64,000 bases of DNA from Tropicibacter oceani (lineage in GTDB: Bacteria; Pseudomonadota; Alphaproteobacteria; Rhodobacterales; Rhodobacteraceae), in assembly GCF_029958925.1 (NCBI RefSeq), contig NZ_CP124616.1:2604001-2668000 (forward strand), given 5' to 3'. The notes beneath the pieces were generated by a model, which was given only the letters and a program-made list of their open reading frames with translations, ran no database searches and had not been told where the DNA came from. Each line of letters opens with the position of its first letter. The first letter of the stretch is position 1. The position numbers were made by a program, and so were the translations under genes. Positions 55,919 through 64,000 of this stretch are shown piece by piece.

Positions 55919-56881
55919 TCAGGGCGACGGGCGAAAGGCCGCGCCCCAGGGAAAGCGCCCGACCTTTATGGATTTCAACGCCTTGCGCGCGGCGACGTCG
56001 ACAACGGTGACATCGCCGGAAATGCCATTGGTGGTGAACAGCCGGGATTTGTCGGCATTGAAGGCCATGTGCCAGACGCGGCGCCCGACAAGGATGTAGT
56101 CCTCGACCTCGTAGGTCTGGGCATTGACCACGGCCAGGTGGTTTGCCGGTCCGAGCGCGACAAAGGCGTGGGTATCCCCGGCGGTCAGTTCGAACCCGAC
56201 GGGCTGGACGCGGTCTGGGTGGATGTTGGGCAGTTCAAAGGCGATCTTCGCCTTTTCGGCCTGGGTGGCGGTATCGAAAACGGTGATCGTGCCGCCAATC
56301 TCGGACGAAACCCAAAGCTCGGCTCCGTCCTTGACGAATTCGGCGTGGCGCGGGCGGCTGTCCACAAGGGTGTTGGCAAACAGCTGCTGGGTCGCGGTGT
56401 CGATCCAATGCGCCATGTTGGTGGTTTCAGAGGTGGTGATGGCGATCTTGCCATCGGGCGAGACGGCCATGCCTTCGGGTTCGATGCCAACGTCGATCTG
56501 GGCGATGACGTGGCGCGACTGGGTGTCGACGACCGTGGTGATCGCGTCGTCTTCGTTGGCGATGTACAGGTGGCGACCGTCCGGGTGCAGCGCGAATTGT
56601 TCGGGGTCCTCGCCGGAGGGCAGATCATGCAGGATCTCGCCGGTTTCGGGGTCCATGACCTGGACAGCGTCGCTGTCCGAGGCGCAGATGTAGACCACCG
56701 AATAGTCATGGGAAAAGATGATGCCGCGCGGACGTTCGCCGGTGGGGATGGTGCGCGTGACCTCGAGCGTGGTGACGTCGATGACGGAAATGCTGTCGTC
56801 CTTTTCATTGGTCACCCAGATTTCGTCGGCCTGCGCGGGGCAGGCCAGAAGCAGGGCGGCGAGGAGCGGCGTGTATTTCAT
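55919..56881 (-). CDS. PQQ-associated YVTN beta-propeller protein
   Basis: The 320-residue periplasmic protein has a signal peptide ending PAQA (about residue 18) and about seven YVTN-type beta-propeller repeats (DEIWVTNEKDDSISVIDVTTLEV, GRHLYIANEDDAITTVVDT). This matches the PQQ-dependent catabolism-associated propeller family (TIGR03866 type). In P. putida and methylotrophs such proteins sit in the lanthanide transport operon. ATG 56881 begins the signal peptide; the frame upstream runs into a dispersed repeat. Confidence 0.9.
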   Translation of the reverse strand: MKYTPLLAALLLACPAQADEIWVTNEKDDSISVIDVTTLEVTRTIPTGERPRGIIFSHDYSVVYICASDSDAVQVMDPETGEILHDLPSGEDPEQFALHPDGRHLYIANEDDAITTVVDTQSRHVIAQIDVGIEPEGMAVSPDGKIAITTSETTNMAHWIDTATQQLFANTLVDSRPRHAEFVKDGAELWVSSEIGGTITVFDTATQAEKAKIAFELPNIHPDRVQPVGFELTAGDTHAFVALGPANHLAVVNAQTYEVEDYILVGRRVWHMAFNADKSRLFTTNGISGDVTVVDVAARKALKSIKVGRFPWGAAFRPSP

Positions 56882-56910
56882 GGGTCGGTCCTTTTTGGCG
56901 GTGTTGCAAC

Positions 56911-56965
56911 GAGGGGCGCTGCCCCTCGCGCTCCCCGGGATGTTTTGGGCACAAAGAAACAAAGG
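56911..56965 (+). repeat. Dispersed intergenic repeat, copy 4
   Basis: GAGGGGCGCTGCCCCTC followed by CCCCGGGATGTTTTGGGC and ACAAAGAAAC lies inside the PQQ/ABC operon, between the first and second genes. Confidence 0.75.
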
Positions 56966-56966
56966 G

Positions 56967-58133
56967 TCACTGCGCGAAGGCAGAGCAGGGTGTTTCGGGG
57001 CGGTCGAGCCCCAGGGTGTCGAGTTCGGAGGTCTGGTGCAGGAAGCCTTCGAGCGGTGGCTGGGCGACGAGGGCGCCGCGATGGGTCAGGGCGATCGGCT
57101 GGCGCAGCTGGCCGTTCCAGGGGCGAAAGGTCAGCGGACGCCCCTTGAAGCCGCCGAGTTCGAAGTCGGGGCCAAGGATATAGGCACGCAGGCCGGGGGC
57201 ATCGGCGGCGCCGGTGCGGGTCACGGCCTCGCCCAGGGTGCGCAGGGCGGCCCAGGCGGCATAGTCGACAGAGTCCATCGGCCGGCCAGCCAGGGTTTCG
57301 AAGCGCGATTGCAGCTGGGCGGCGCCCCATTGTTCTACGACGCGGTCCCAGGCCTTGGGGGTCAGACCTTCGGCCCCGGCGACGGGGCGCGGGCGCCAGG
57401 TGTTGTAGGGAATGTAGCGGGCGAAATCATTGCTTTCGTCGGCGACCAGAAGCACATCGTAGTCGCCCAGGTCCTGGGTGAACAGCGGCACCTCGGCGCT
57501 GGCGTTGCGGCGCATGTCGGCGTCAAAGGCCCAGGTCTTGCGGGCGCGGATCTTCAGGCCGAACTTGTTGGCCGAGCGGTCGTAAGCCTGGGCCATTTCG
57601 GCGTCGCCGGGGCCGCTGCCTTCGATCATGGCGATCTTGTCCCATTTGCGGGTCACGAAGAACTGCATCAGCGCATCGGACAGCATGGCGCGCGATGGCA
57701 GGGTGTGAAGCAGGTTGGCGCGGCAATCCGCGCCGCGCAGGTCGGTGTCGGGGGCCGAGGCGTTGAACAAAAGCGCCTGCGCCGCCTGCGGCAGATCGGC
57801 GGCGGCCAGCAGCTGGTCGGCGGGCGCATCGAGGATCAGCAGATCGGTTTCGGCAAGCGCTGCGCTGACAGCGGCCAGGAAATCGCCCCCCGGAGCGACC
57901 GAGGTTTGCGTCAGCGTCCAGGTCTGGCCGAGGAAACGGCCGGTGGTGCGGTTGTCCTCGAGCGCCAGTTGCGCGCCGCGCAACCCCAGGTCGGCGGGCG
58001 GAGCGTCGAGGTTGGACAGGGTCGGCGGCTGCGGCACCTCTTGCCGGATGTAGTGCACGAGGATTTCGGCCGCCTGCAGCGGTGCGGCAAGAACTGCCGT
58101 CAAAAGGCATGACGCGATGAACGGTCTGATCAT
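56967..58133 (-). CDS. Periplasmic ABC binding protein of PQQ-alcohol dehydrogenase system
   Basis: The 388-residue protein has a signal peptide ending LQAAE (about residue 22) and a type I periplasmic binding fold (Leu/Ile/Val-type) with QEVPQPPTLSNLDAPPADLGLRGAQLAL near the N terminus. This matches the TIGR03863-type binding proteins found only with PQQ alcohol oxidation. AGGAGGAC precedes ATG 58133. It is the first gene of the five-gene minus-strand operon and is divergent from the PedF-like cytochrome gene. Confidence 0.9.
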   Translation of the reverse strand: MIRPFIASCLLTAVLAAPLQAAEILVHYIRQEVPQPPTLSNLDAPPADLGLRGAQLALEDNRTTGRFLGQTWTLTQTSVAPGGDFLAAVSAALAETDLLILDAPADQLLAAADLPQAAQALLFNASAPDTDLRGADCRANLLHTLPSRAMLSDALMQFFVTRKWDKIAMIEGSGPGDAEMAQAYDRSANKFGLKIRARKTWAFDADMRRNASAEVPLFTQDLGDYDVLLVADESNDFARYIPYNTWRPRPVAGAEGLTPKAWDRVVEQWGAAQLQSRFETLAGRPMDSVDYAAWAALRTLGEAVTRTGAADAPGLRAYILGPDFELGGFKGRPLTFRPWNGQLRQPIALTHRGALVAQPPLEGFLHQTSELDTLGLDRPETPCSAFAQ

Positions 58134-58184
58134 GGACGGGGGTCCTCCTTGGGGGCAGGCTATCCCAGGGGGTGGGGCGCTCAA

Positions 58185-58196
58185 TACGACCAAGGT
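58185..58196 (-). promoter_or_regulatory. ACCTTGGTCGTA operator candidate before the PQQ/ABC operon
   Basis: On the minus strand this site matches the core GGTCGTA and 9 of 11 defined positions of the CCATNGGTCGTA half-site. It starts 63 bp upstream of ATG 58133. A weaker variant (CCAATAGTGCGACC, 58240-58253) lies before the divergent cytochrome gene. Confidence 0.55.
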
Positions 58197-58312
58197 GCAG
58201 TTTGCAGGCCGGCCCCGGCGCCGTCCGCGCCACGAAAGTCCAATAGTGCGACCGCCGCCGCATGGCCTAAACCCTAGGACAACGGGAACGGAGATGCTCC
58301 GGAGGAGACGAC

Positions 58313-59005
58313 ATGACCAAATTCACCATGACCCTGGCCCTTGGGGCCCTGATCCTTGCACCGGCGCTGGCGCTGGCCCATGGCGATGTCGCCCCGCAGG
58401 CGGTGGACACGGCCGGGCTGCCGGAAAACGGCGACGACTGGCTGAGCGAGAACCCCTACCGCGCGGAAACCGCCGGTGAGGAGGTCTGGGCCACCGCCGT
58501 CAAGGTGGGCGCATCGGGCTACAACCAGAACTGCGCGCGCTGTCACGGGCTTGAGGTGATCTCGGGCGGGCTGGCGCCTGACCTGCGCTTTCTGGAGGCC
58601 GAGGAATACGGCGACGAATGGTTCATCGAACGGTTCCGCGACGGCTATACCCAGAACGGCGTGACCAAGATGCCGGCCTTTGGCGAGCTTTTGGGCCAGG
58701 ACGCGGCCTGGGCGATCCGCACCTATGTCGAAACCCGCCCGGACGATGCCTCGATGGAGGAGGTTTCGGATGAGCTCAAGGCGCTGCGCGATGAGCTGAC
58801 CGCCTGGGCCGAGGACCCTGCGGGGGCCGACAGCGATGCGGTCAAGGGACGGCTGAGCGAAATCGCGGCGGGGATCGAAACCCTGTCCGGGGCACCGGTG
58901 GCCGACAGTGCCGCCAGCCGCGCGGCGGTGTTCATCGACGGCACCCAGGACGGGTTCCGCCAGGCGGCCGAGGCCTTGACGATCGGATTGTCAGCGGCAC
59001 ACTGA
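58313..59005 (+). CDS. pedF: Cytochrome c-550, PedF-like
   Basis: The 230-residue periplasmic cytochrome has a signal peptide ending ALAH (about residue 23), haem site CARCH (Cys74, Cys77, His78) and a probable Met ligand in VTKMPAFG. A charged helical C-terminal extension follows from about residue 140. It fits the PedF family, the dedicated electron acceptor of PQQ ethanol dehydrogenases in Pseudomonas. GGAGGAGACGAC precedes ATG 58313. It is followed by the MoxJ-like binding-protein gene in the same direction. Confidence 0.9.
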   Translation: MTKFTMTLALGALILAPALALAHGDVAPQAVDTAGLPENGDDWLSENPYRAETAGEEVWATAVKVGASGYNQNCARCHGLEVISGGLAPDLRFLEAEEYGDEWFIERFRDGYTQNGVTKMPAFGELLGQDAAWAIRTYVETRPDDASMEEVSDELKALRDELTAWAEDPAGADSDAVKGRLSEIAAGIETLSGAPVADSAASRAAVFIDGTQDGFRQAAEALTIGLSAAH

Positions 59006-59033
59006 TCCAGGATCGGGCAGGGGGAGGCGCGAG

Positions 59034-59951
59034 ATGATCGGCAAGACTTGGCAGACCGCGCGGCAGCTGTTGCTGGCGCCGGTCCTTGTGGCGGGGCTGG
59101 CGGGGGGCGCCGAGGCGGCCGACCCCTGCGCCGATCATGTCCCGCAGGCCAAACCTCAGAACGCCAGCCGAGACATCGTCGGGCAGGACATGGACCAGAT
59201 CCAGGAGCGCGGCTACATGACCGTCGCGGTCTATGAGGATTATCCGCCCTACAGCTGGCGCGACGGCGGGCAGGCGCGCGGGGTCGATGTGGATATCGCC
59301 CGGCTGATCGCCGAGTATATCGGGGTGAAGGCGCAGTTCCGCTTTGTCGCGGCCGGCGAAAACCTCGAGGCGGATCTGCGCCACAACATCTGGCAGGGTC
59401 CGGTGGTGGGCGGCGCGGTGTCGAACCTGATGATGCGGGTGCCCTACGATTCCAGCTTTCAATGCCGGGTCGAGCAGGCGGTGTTTCCCGGGGTCTACCA
59501 CGAGGAAAGCATCGCCATCGCCTATCGCGAGGATGCCTATCCCGATGGCGGCCCGGTGCCGGCCTATTTCCGGTTCGACACGGTGGCGGTCGAGAACGAT
59601 TCCATCGCCGATTTCTACCTGACCAGCTTTGCCGGCGGGCAGACGGCGGCGGGGGTGCGGCGCTATCCGACCATGCAGGACGCGATGCAGGCCCTGAACA
59701 CCGGCGAGACGATGGCCGCCATGGGGCCGCGCGCGCAGCTGGAATTCTTTGCCGGTCAGGGCGTGGCGATTCACGAACCGCCCCTGGCGGGCCTGGCGAA
59801 ATCGAAATGGCCGCTTGGGACCGCGTCGCATTTCGCCTACCGTGCGTTTTCCTACAGTGTCGATGACGCGGTGGCCGAGGCCCTTGCCGATGGCCGTATC
59901 GCCGCCATTTTCGAATCTTACGGGCTCAGTCATCGCCCGCCGCAATGGTAA
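59034..59951 (+). CDS. Quinoprotein-associated periplasmic binding protein (MoxJ-like)
   Basis: The 305-residue exported protein has a signal peptide ending AEAAD (about residue 23) and a family 3 solute-binding domain with YMTVAVYEDYPPYSWRDGGQARGVDVDIARLIAEY. It belongs to the group (TIGR03871 type) found with PQQ dehydrogenases and related to MoxJ/XoxJ, which is thought to assist assembly or activation of the dehydrogenase rather than transport. Two Cys positions (near residues 26 and 143) are candidates for a disulphide. Confidence 0.88.
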   Translation: MIGKTWQTARQLLLAPVLVAGLAGGAEAADPCADHVPQAKPQNASRDIVGQDMDQIQERGYMTVAVYEDYPPYSWRDGGQARGVDVDIARLIAEYIGVKAQFRFVAAGENLEADLRHNIWQGPVVGGAVSNLMMRVPYDSSFQCRVEQAVFPGVYHEESIAIAYREDAYPDGGPVPAYFRFDTVAVENDSIADFYLTSFAGGQTAAGVRRYPTMQDAMQALNTGETMAAMGPRAQLEFFAGQGVAIHEPPLAGLAKSKWPLGTASHFAYRAFSYSVDDAVAEALADGRIAAIFESYGLSHRPPQW

Positions 59952-59971
59952 CTTTGAAACCCCGGCGTAAG

Positions 59972-59983
59972 CCATTGGTCTAA
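59972..59983 (+). promoter_or_regulatory. CCATTGGTCTAA operator candidate before the cox operon
   Basis: This element matches 9 of the 11 defined positions of the CCATNGGTCGTA half-site and starts 68 bp upstream of ATG 60040, close to the spacing seen at 52193 and 58196. Confidence 0.5.
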
Positions 59984-60039
59984 TATGCCCCGCCGCGCAA
60001 ACGCGCCTAGGCTTGGCATCAAGCAAAAGGACACTACCC

Positions 60040-60561
60040 ATGCAAATGAGCGATTCCCGCCAGATCAACGCACCGCAGGATGTGGTCTGGGCCGCGATCC
60101 TGAACCCCGATGTGCTGAAGGAATGTGTGCCGGGCTGCACCGAAATGGCCGGCAGCGCCGAAGACGGCTTTGAGGCGACGGTCGTGCAGAAGGTCGGCCC
60201 GGTCAAGGCAACCTTCAAGGGGCAGGTCACCCTGTCGGATGTGGATGCGCCCAATACCGTGACGCTGAACGGCGAAGGCAAGGGCGGCGCGGCCGGGTTT
60301 GCCAAGGGCGGCGCGGTCGTCACCCTGGCGCCGGGCGAAAACGGCGGCACGCTGCTGACCTATGACGTCGACGCCAGCGTCGGCGGCAAGCTGGCGCAGC
60401 TGGGCAGCCGGATCATCGACGGCTTTGCCAAGAAGATGGCCGACCAGTTCTTTACCAATTTCCAGGAGGCGGTCGAAGGCCCCTCGAACGAAGCCGAGGC
60501 CGAGGAGGGCCACGGCACCGAGCACAAGAAAAAAGGCTGGTTCAAGCGGTTGGTGTCGTAA
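60040..60561 (+). CDS. coxG: CoxG-like SRPBCC protein
   Basis: The 173-residue protein has an SRPBCC fold (residues 1-145) with [25 protein letters not shown], typical of CoxG, followed by an acidic stretch and a basic tip [11 protein letters not shown]. CoxG helps anchor CO-dehydrogenase-type complexes to the membrane or deliver quinone. It lies 53 bp upstream of coxS and starts the cox-type operon here. Confidence 0.88.
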   Translation: MQMSDSRQINAPQDVVWAAILNPDVLKECVPGCTEMAGSAEDGFEATVVQKVGPVKATFKGQVTLSDVDAPNTVTLNGEGKGGAAGFAKGGAVVTLAPGENGGTLLTYDVDASVGGKLAQLGSRIIDGFAKKMADQFFTNFQEAVEGPSNEAEAEEGHGTEHKKKGWFKRLVS

Positions 60562-60614
60562 GACCCGCGCCGGACCCGTCCAGAAATCAAGAAAATTCCC
60601 AAGGGAGGAGTGAG

Positions 60615-61100
60615 ATGGCAGAAGTAACGATGAAGGTGAACGGCAAGACCGTCACCAAGTCGGTCAAGGGCAATACGCTGATGACCGAATTCCTGCGTGA
60701 CGAATTGCGCCTGACCGGAACGCATGTGGGCTGTGACACCTCGCAGTGCGGCGCCTGCGTGATCCATGTCAACGGCGAAGCGGTCAAGGGCTGCACCATG
60801 TTCGCCGCCGAAGCAGACGGCGCCGAGGTCGCGACGATCGAAGGCATGGCCAATGCCGACGGGTCGCTGAACGCGATCCAGCAGGCCTTTCAGGATCATC
60901 ACGGGCTTCAGTGCGGGTTCTGCACGCCGGGCATGGTGATGTCGGCGGCGGCGCTGCTGAAGGACAACCCCAAGCCGACCGAACACGAGGTGCGCGACTA
61001 CCTCGAGGGCAACATCTGCCGCTGCACGGGCTACCACAACATCGTCAAGGCGATCCTGGCCGCATCCGGGCAGGATGTGTCGTCGATCGCCGCTGAATAA
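60615..61100 (+). CDS. coxS: Molybdenum hydroxylase small [2Fe-2S] subunit
   Basis: The 161-residue subunit carries two [2Fe-2S] clusters. The plant-type cluster uses Cys40, Cys45, Cys48 and Cys60 ([14 protein letters not shown]); the second uses Cys100, Cys103, Cys135 and Cys137 (CGFC, CRC). It passes electrons from the Mo site to FAD in the medium subunit. GGGAGGAGTGAG precedes the ATG. Confidence 0.96.
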   Translation: MAEVTMKVNGKTVTKSVKGNTLMTEFLRDELRLTGTHVGCDTSQCGACVIHVNGEAVKGCTMFAAEADGAEVATIEGMANADGSLNAIQQAFQDHHGLQCGFCTPGMVMSAAALLKDNPKPTEHEVRDYLEGNICRCTGYHNIVKAILAASGQDVSSIAAE

Positions 61101-61197
61101 CTCGTGCGCAAGGCGGGGCAGACATTCCCCCGCGCTGCGCGCCTGAACCGATTGTAGGGCGGGGTTCACCCCCGCAACCCCAAGGGAGGATTATACC

Positions 61198-63558
61198 ATG
61201 CCGAAAGATCATGGCATTGGCGCAAGCCCGAAGCGGCGCGAAGACGTCCGCTTTTTGACCGGCGCCGGAAATTACACCGACGACATCAACATCTATGGCC
61301 AGACCTATGTGCATTTCCTGCGCTCGGACATGGCGCATGGCAAGATCAACAAGATCGACACCAGCGCGGCCGAGGCCATGCCCGGCGTCGTGCGCATCTT
61401 TACCGGCGCCGATTTCGAAGGCGTGGGCGGTCTGCCCTGCGGCTGGCAGGTCACCGACAAGCACGGTGAGCCGATGAAGGAACCGGCCCACCCGGTCCTG
61501 GCCCAGGGCAAGGTGCGCCATGTTGGCGATCCCATCGCCGCCGTCGTCGCCGAAAGCCTCGAAGAGGCGCGCAACGCCGCCGAGGCGATCGAGCTGGACA
61601 TCTCCGAACTGCCCGCCGTGGTCAACATGAAGGCCGCCCTGGAGCCCGGTTCGGCCAAGGTGCACGACGATCTGTCCGACAACCTGTGCTATGACTGGCA
61701 GTTCGGGTCCGATCAGGAAGCCATCGACAAGGCGTTTTCGTCAGCCGCGCATGTCACCACGCTGGAATTGGTCAACAACCGCCTGGTTGCCAACCCGATG
61801 GAGCCGCGCGTGGCCGTGGGCGATTACAGCCGCGCCAATGACCAGAGCACGCTGTACACCACCAGCCAGAACCCGCATGTGATCCGGCTGCTGATGGGCG
61901 CCTTTGTCCTTGGCATCCCCGAGCACAAGCTGACCGTGATCGCGCCCGACGTCGGTGGCGGTTTCGGCACCAAGATCTTTCACTACGCCGAAGAGGCGTT
62001 CTGCACCTTTGCCTCGCGTCAGATCAACCGCCCGGTCAAATGGACCTCGACCCGGTCCGAGGCCTTCATGTCCGACGCCCATGGCCGTGACCACGTGTCC
62101 AAGATCGAACTGGCGCTGGATGCGAACAACAACTTTATCGGGCTGCGCACCGACACCTATGCCAACATGGGGGCCTACCTGTCGACCTTTGCATCCTGTA
62201 CGCCGACCTGGCTGCACGGCACGCTGATGGCCGGCAACTACAAGACCCCGGCAGTTCAGGTGAACGTCAAGGCCGTCTTTACCAATACCGTCCCGGTGGA
62301 CGCCTATCGCGGCGCGGGCCGCCCCGAGGCGACCTTTCAGCTGGAGCGTGTGGTGGACAAGGCCGCGCGCGAGCTGGGCGTCGATCCGGTGGCCCTGCGC
62401 CGTCAGAACTTCATCACCCAGTTCCCCTATGCGACCCCGGTCGCGGTGGAATATGACACCGGCGATTACAACGCCACCATGGACACGCTGGAACAGATGA
62501 TCGACCGCGCCGGGTTCGAGGCGCGCCGCGCCGAAAGCGCCAAGCGCGGCAAGCTGCGCGGGCTGGGCATCAACTGCTATATCGAGGCCTGCGGCATCGC
62601 GCCGTCGAACCTTGTCGGGCAGTTGGGCGCACGTGCGGGCCTGTATGACGCGGCAACCGTGCGGGTGAACGCCACCGGCTCGATTTCCGTAATGGTCGGG
62701 GCGCACAGCCACGGTCAGGGCCACGAGACGGTGTTCCCGCAGGTCGTCGCGGAAATGCTGGGCATCGACGAAAGCATGATCGACATCGTGCACGGCGATA
62801 CCTCCAAGATCCCCTTCGGCATGGGCACCTATGGGTCGCGGTCGCTGGCGGTCTGCGGATCGGCGATGGTTCGGGCCACCGAGAAGATCATCAACAAGGC
62901 CAAGAAGATCGCCGCCCACCTGCTGGAGGCCTCGGAGGCGGATATCGAGCTGAAGGATGGTCAGTTCAGCGTTGCGGGCACCGACAAGTCGGTGGCCTGG
63001 GGCGATGTGACCCTGGCCGCCTATGTGCCGCACAACTACCCGCTGGAGGACATCGAGCCGGGCCTGGAGGAAACCGCGTTCTACGACCCGGCGAACTTCA
63101 CATATCCCTCGGGCGCCTATGCCTGCGAGCTGGAAGTGGACCCCGAGACCGGCAAGATCGAGATCCTGCAGTTTGCCGCCGCCGATGATTTCGGCAACGT
63201 GGTGAACCCGATGATCGTCGAAGGCCAGGTCCATGGCGGGCTGGCTCAGGGGATCGGGCAGGCCATGCTTGAAAACGCGGCCTATGACGAAAACGGCCAG
63301 CTGCTGAGCGCATCCTACATGGATTACGCAATGCCGCGCGCCGATGACGTGCCGTTCTACAAGGTCGACCATTCCAACGTCACCCCCTGCACGCACAACC
63401 CCTTGGGTGTGAAGGGCTGCGGCGAGGCCGGGGCGATCGGATCGCCGCCCGCATTGGTCAACGCCGTGCTGGACGCGCTGAACGGCGGCGGCCACGATGT
63501 CGCGCACATCAACATGCCCCTGACGCCGTCGCGTGTCTGGGCCGCGATGAACGGCTGA
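61198..63558 (+). CDS. Molybdenum hydroxylase large subunit, form II CoxL-like
   Basis: The 786-residue subunit binds molybdopterin cytosine dinucleotide and holds the active site. The diagnostic loop reads AYRGAGR (residues 369-375), the form II pattern. True aerobic CO dehydrogenase (form I) has AYxCSFR with the copper-ligating Cys. The catalytic Glu743 lies in [13 protein letters not shown]. Form II enzymes oxidise other substrates, aldehydes or N-heterocycles among the possibilities. Gene order S-L-M also fits form II. It follows coxS by 97 bp with an AAGGGAGG site. Confidence 0.93.
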   Translation: MPKDHGIGASPKRREDVRFLTGAGNYTDDINIYGQTYVHFLRSDMAHGKINKIDTSAAEAMPGVVRIFTGADFEGVGGLPCGWQVTDKHGEPMKEPAHPVLAQGKVRHVGDPIAAVVAESLEEARNAAEAIELDISELPAVVNMKAALEPGSAKVHDDLSDNLCYDWQFGSDQEAIDKAFSSAAHVTTLELVNNRLVANPMEPRVAVGDYSRANDQSTLYTTSQNPHVIRLLMGAFVLGIPEHKLTVIAPDVGGGFGTKIFHYAEEAFCTFASRQINRPVKWTSTRSEAFMSDAHGRDHVSKIELALDANNNFIGLRTDTYANMGAYLSTFASCTPTWLHGTLMAGNYKTPAVQVNVKAVFTNTVPVDAYRGAGRPEATFQLERVVDKAARELGVDPVALRRQNFITQFPYATPVAVEYDTGDYNATMDTLEQMIDRAGFEARRAESAKRGKLRGLGINCYIEACGIAPSNLVGQLGARAGLYDAATVRVNATGSISVMVGAHSHGQGHETVFPQVVAEMLGIDESMIDIVHGDTSKIPFGMGTYGSRSLAVCGSAMVRATEKIINKAKKIAAHLLEASEADIELKDGQFSVAGTDKSVAWGDVTLAAYVPHNYPLEDIEPGLEETAFYDPANFTYPSGAYACELEVDPETGKIEILQFAAADDFGNVVNPMIVEGQVHGGLAQGIGQAMLENAAYDENGQLLSASYMDYAMPRADDVPFYKVDHSNVTPCTHNPLGVKGCGEAGAIGSPPALVNAVLDALNGGGHDVAHINMPLTPSRVWAAMNG

Positions 63559-63573
63559 TTGCACAAGGCAGGA

Positions 63574-63622
63574 CCGGGGGCGCTGCCCCCGGACCCCCGG
63601 GATATTTCTGGCACAAAGAAAC
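63574..63622 (+). repeat. Dispersed intergenic repeat, copy 5
   Basis: GGGGGCGCTGCCCCC followed by GGACCCCCGGGATATTTCTGGC and ACAAAGAAAC sits between the large- and medium-subunit genes, another case of the repeat inside an operon. Confidence 0.8.
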
Positions 63623-63664
63623 ATGGGCGCAGGCCCGGATTTCTGGCCTAGGAGGAAAGAAACG

Positions 63665-64000
63665 ATGTATTCATTTGAACTAGTGCGCCCCAGCAGCCTG
63701 GCCGATGCGGTTACGGCATTGGGGCAGGACGAGGCGCAGGCGTTGAGCGGGGGGCAGACCCTGATCCCGACGCTGAAACAGCGGCTGGCGTCGCCTTCGG
63801 TTCTGGTCAGCCTGTCGGGCATCGACGCGCTGAAGGGCATCAGCGAGGCGGGTGGCGTCCTGACCATCGGCGGTGCCACCACCCATGCGGCGGTGGCGGC
63901 CGGGGCAGGGGCCTATCCGGCGCTGGCGGCGTTGGCAGGCAACATTGGCGATCCGGCGGTGCGCAACCGTGGGACCATCGGCGGAAGCCTTGCCAACAAT
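63665..64000 (+). CDS. coxM: Molybdenum hydroxylase FAD (medium) subunit, 3' partial
   Basis: The first 112 codons of the flavoprotein subunit are present and the gene runs off the window. FAD-binding motifs ALSGGQTLIPTLK (residues about 26-38) and TIGGSLANN near the end are characteristic. AGGAGGAAAGAAACG precedes ATG 63665. It completes the S-L-M set of the upstream Mo-hydroxylase. Confidence 0.93.
   Translation, partial: MYSFELVRPSSLADAVTALGQDEAQALSGGQTLIPTLKQRLASPSVLVSLSGIDALKGISEAGGVLTIGGATTHAAVAAGAGAYPALAALAGNIGDPAVRNRGTIGGSLANN

Noticed and set aside
61741-63882. A 713-codon minus-strand frame opposite coxL and coxM
   Set aside because: It lies fully antisense to conserved Mo-hydroxylase genes and has no recognisable motif.
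60040-64000. Aerobic carbon monoxide dehydrogenase
   Set aside because: The large subunit has the form II AYRGAGR loop and the gene order is S-L-M, so true CO oxidation is unlikely.

Overview
The window is high-GC DNA from an alphaproteobacterium, most likely a marine Rhodobacteraceae (Roseobacter group) member. This rests on the envelope gene order pyrH-frr-uppS-cdsA-dxr-rseP-bamA-ompH-fabZ-lpxA-lpxI-lpxB, Hint-domain RTX proteins, multiple DAO/GcvT-type dehydrogenases, a form II 'cox' molybdenum hydroxylase, and a dispersed intergenic repeat with the GGGATATTT..GGCACAAAGAAAC core. I see no rRNA, tRNA, CRISPR array or prophage.

Layout. 1-7.7 kb: two neighbouring secreted RTX/Hint-domain proteins. 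The first is a giant with ten 94-residue Ig/cadherin-like repeats, open at its 5' end. The second is split by a 1050-bp IS5-family (IS903-type) element with perfect 19-bp ends and a 9-bp target duplication. 7.7-13.4 kb: a MobA-like cytidylyltransferase and two divergent paralogous dimethylglycine-dehydrogenase-like flavoproteins. 13.4-23.7 kb: housekeeping and membrane genes (GAF/HisKA_2 kinase, CNNM/CBS protein, phosphoesterase, xerD, aroK, aroB, site-2 protease, ssb, lytic transglycosylase). 23.7-30.4 kb: a complete oligopeptide-type ABC importer operon. 30.6-45.8 kb: miaA and AraC regulators, then the translation/isoprenoid/outer-membrane/lipid A cluster. 45.8-48.5 kb: an IalB-like protein and a HerA-like ATPase, with a candidate small RNA between them.

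48.6-64 kb is the most interesting part. A periplasmic PQQ alcohol dehydrogenase carries the Asp-Tyr-Asp pattern typical of lanthanide-dependent enzymes. Around it are two c-type cytochromes (one PedF-like), two further periplasmic binding proteins, and a five-gene operon (binding protein, beta-propeller, small exported protein, ABC ATPase, ABC permease) of the type linked to PQQ alcohol oxidation and lanthanide uptake. It is followed by a coxG-coxS-coxL-coxM form II molybdenum hydroxylase operon, with coxM cut by the window end. A shared half-site, CCATNGGTCGTA, lies about 63-69 bp upstream of three of these transcription units. It also occurs as a near-perfect palindrome about 120 bp upstream of the dehydrogenase. 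This suggests one regulator controls alcohol oxidation, metal/solute uptake and the Mo-hydroxylase together. A plausible but unproven reading is a lanthanide/PQQ alcohol dehydrogenase feeding an aldehyde-oxidising Mo-enzyme.

Start codons were chosen by ribosome binding sites, signal peptides and gene overlaps; many apparent longer reading frames run into upstream non-coding or antisense sequence.
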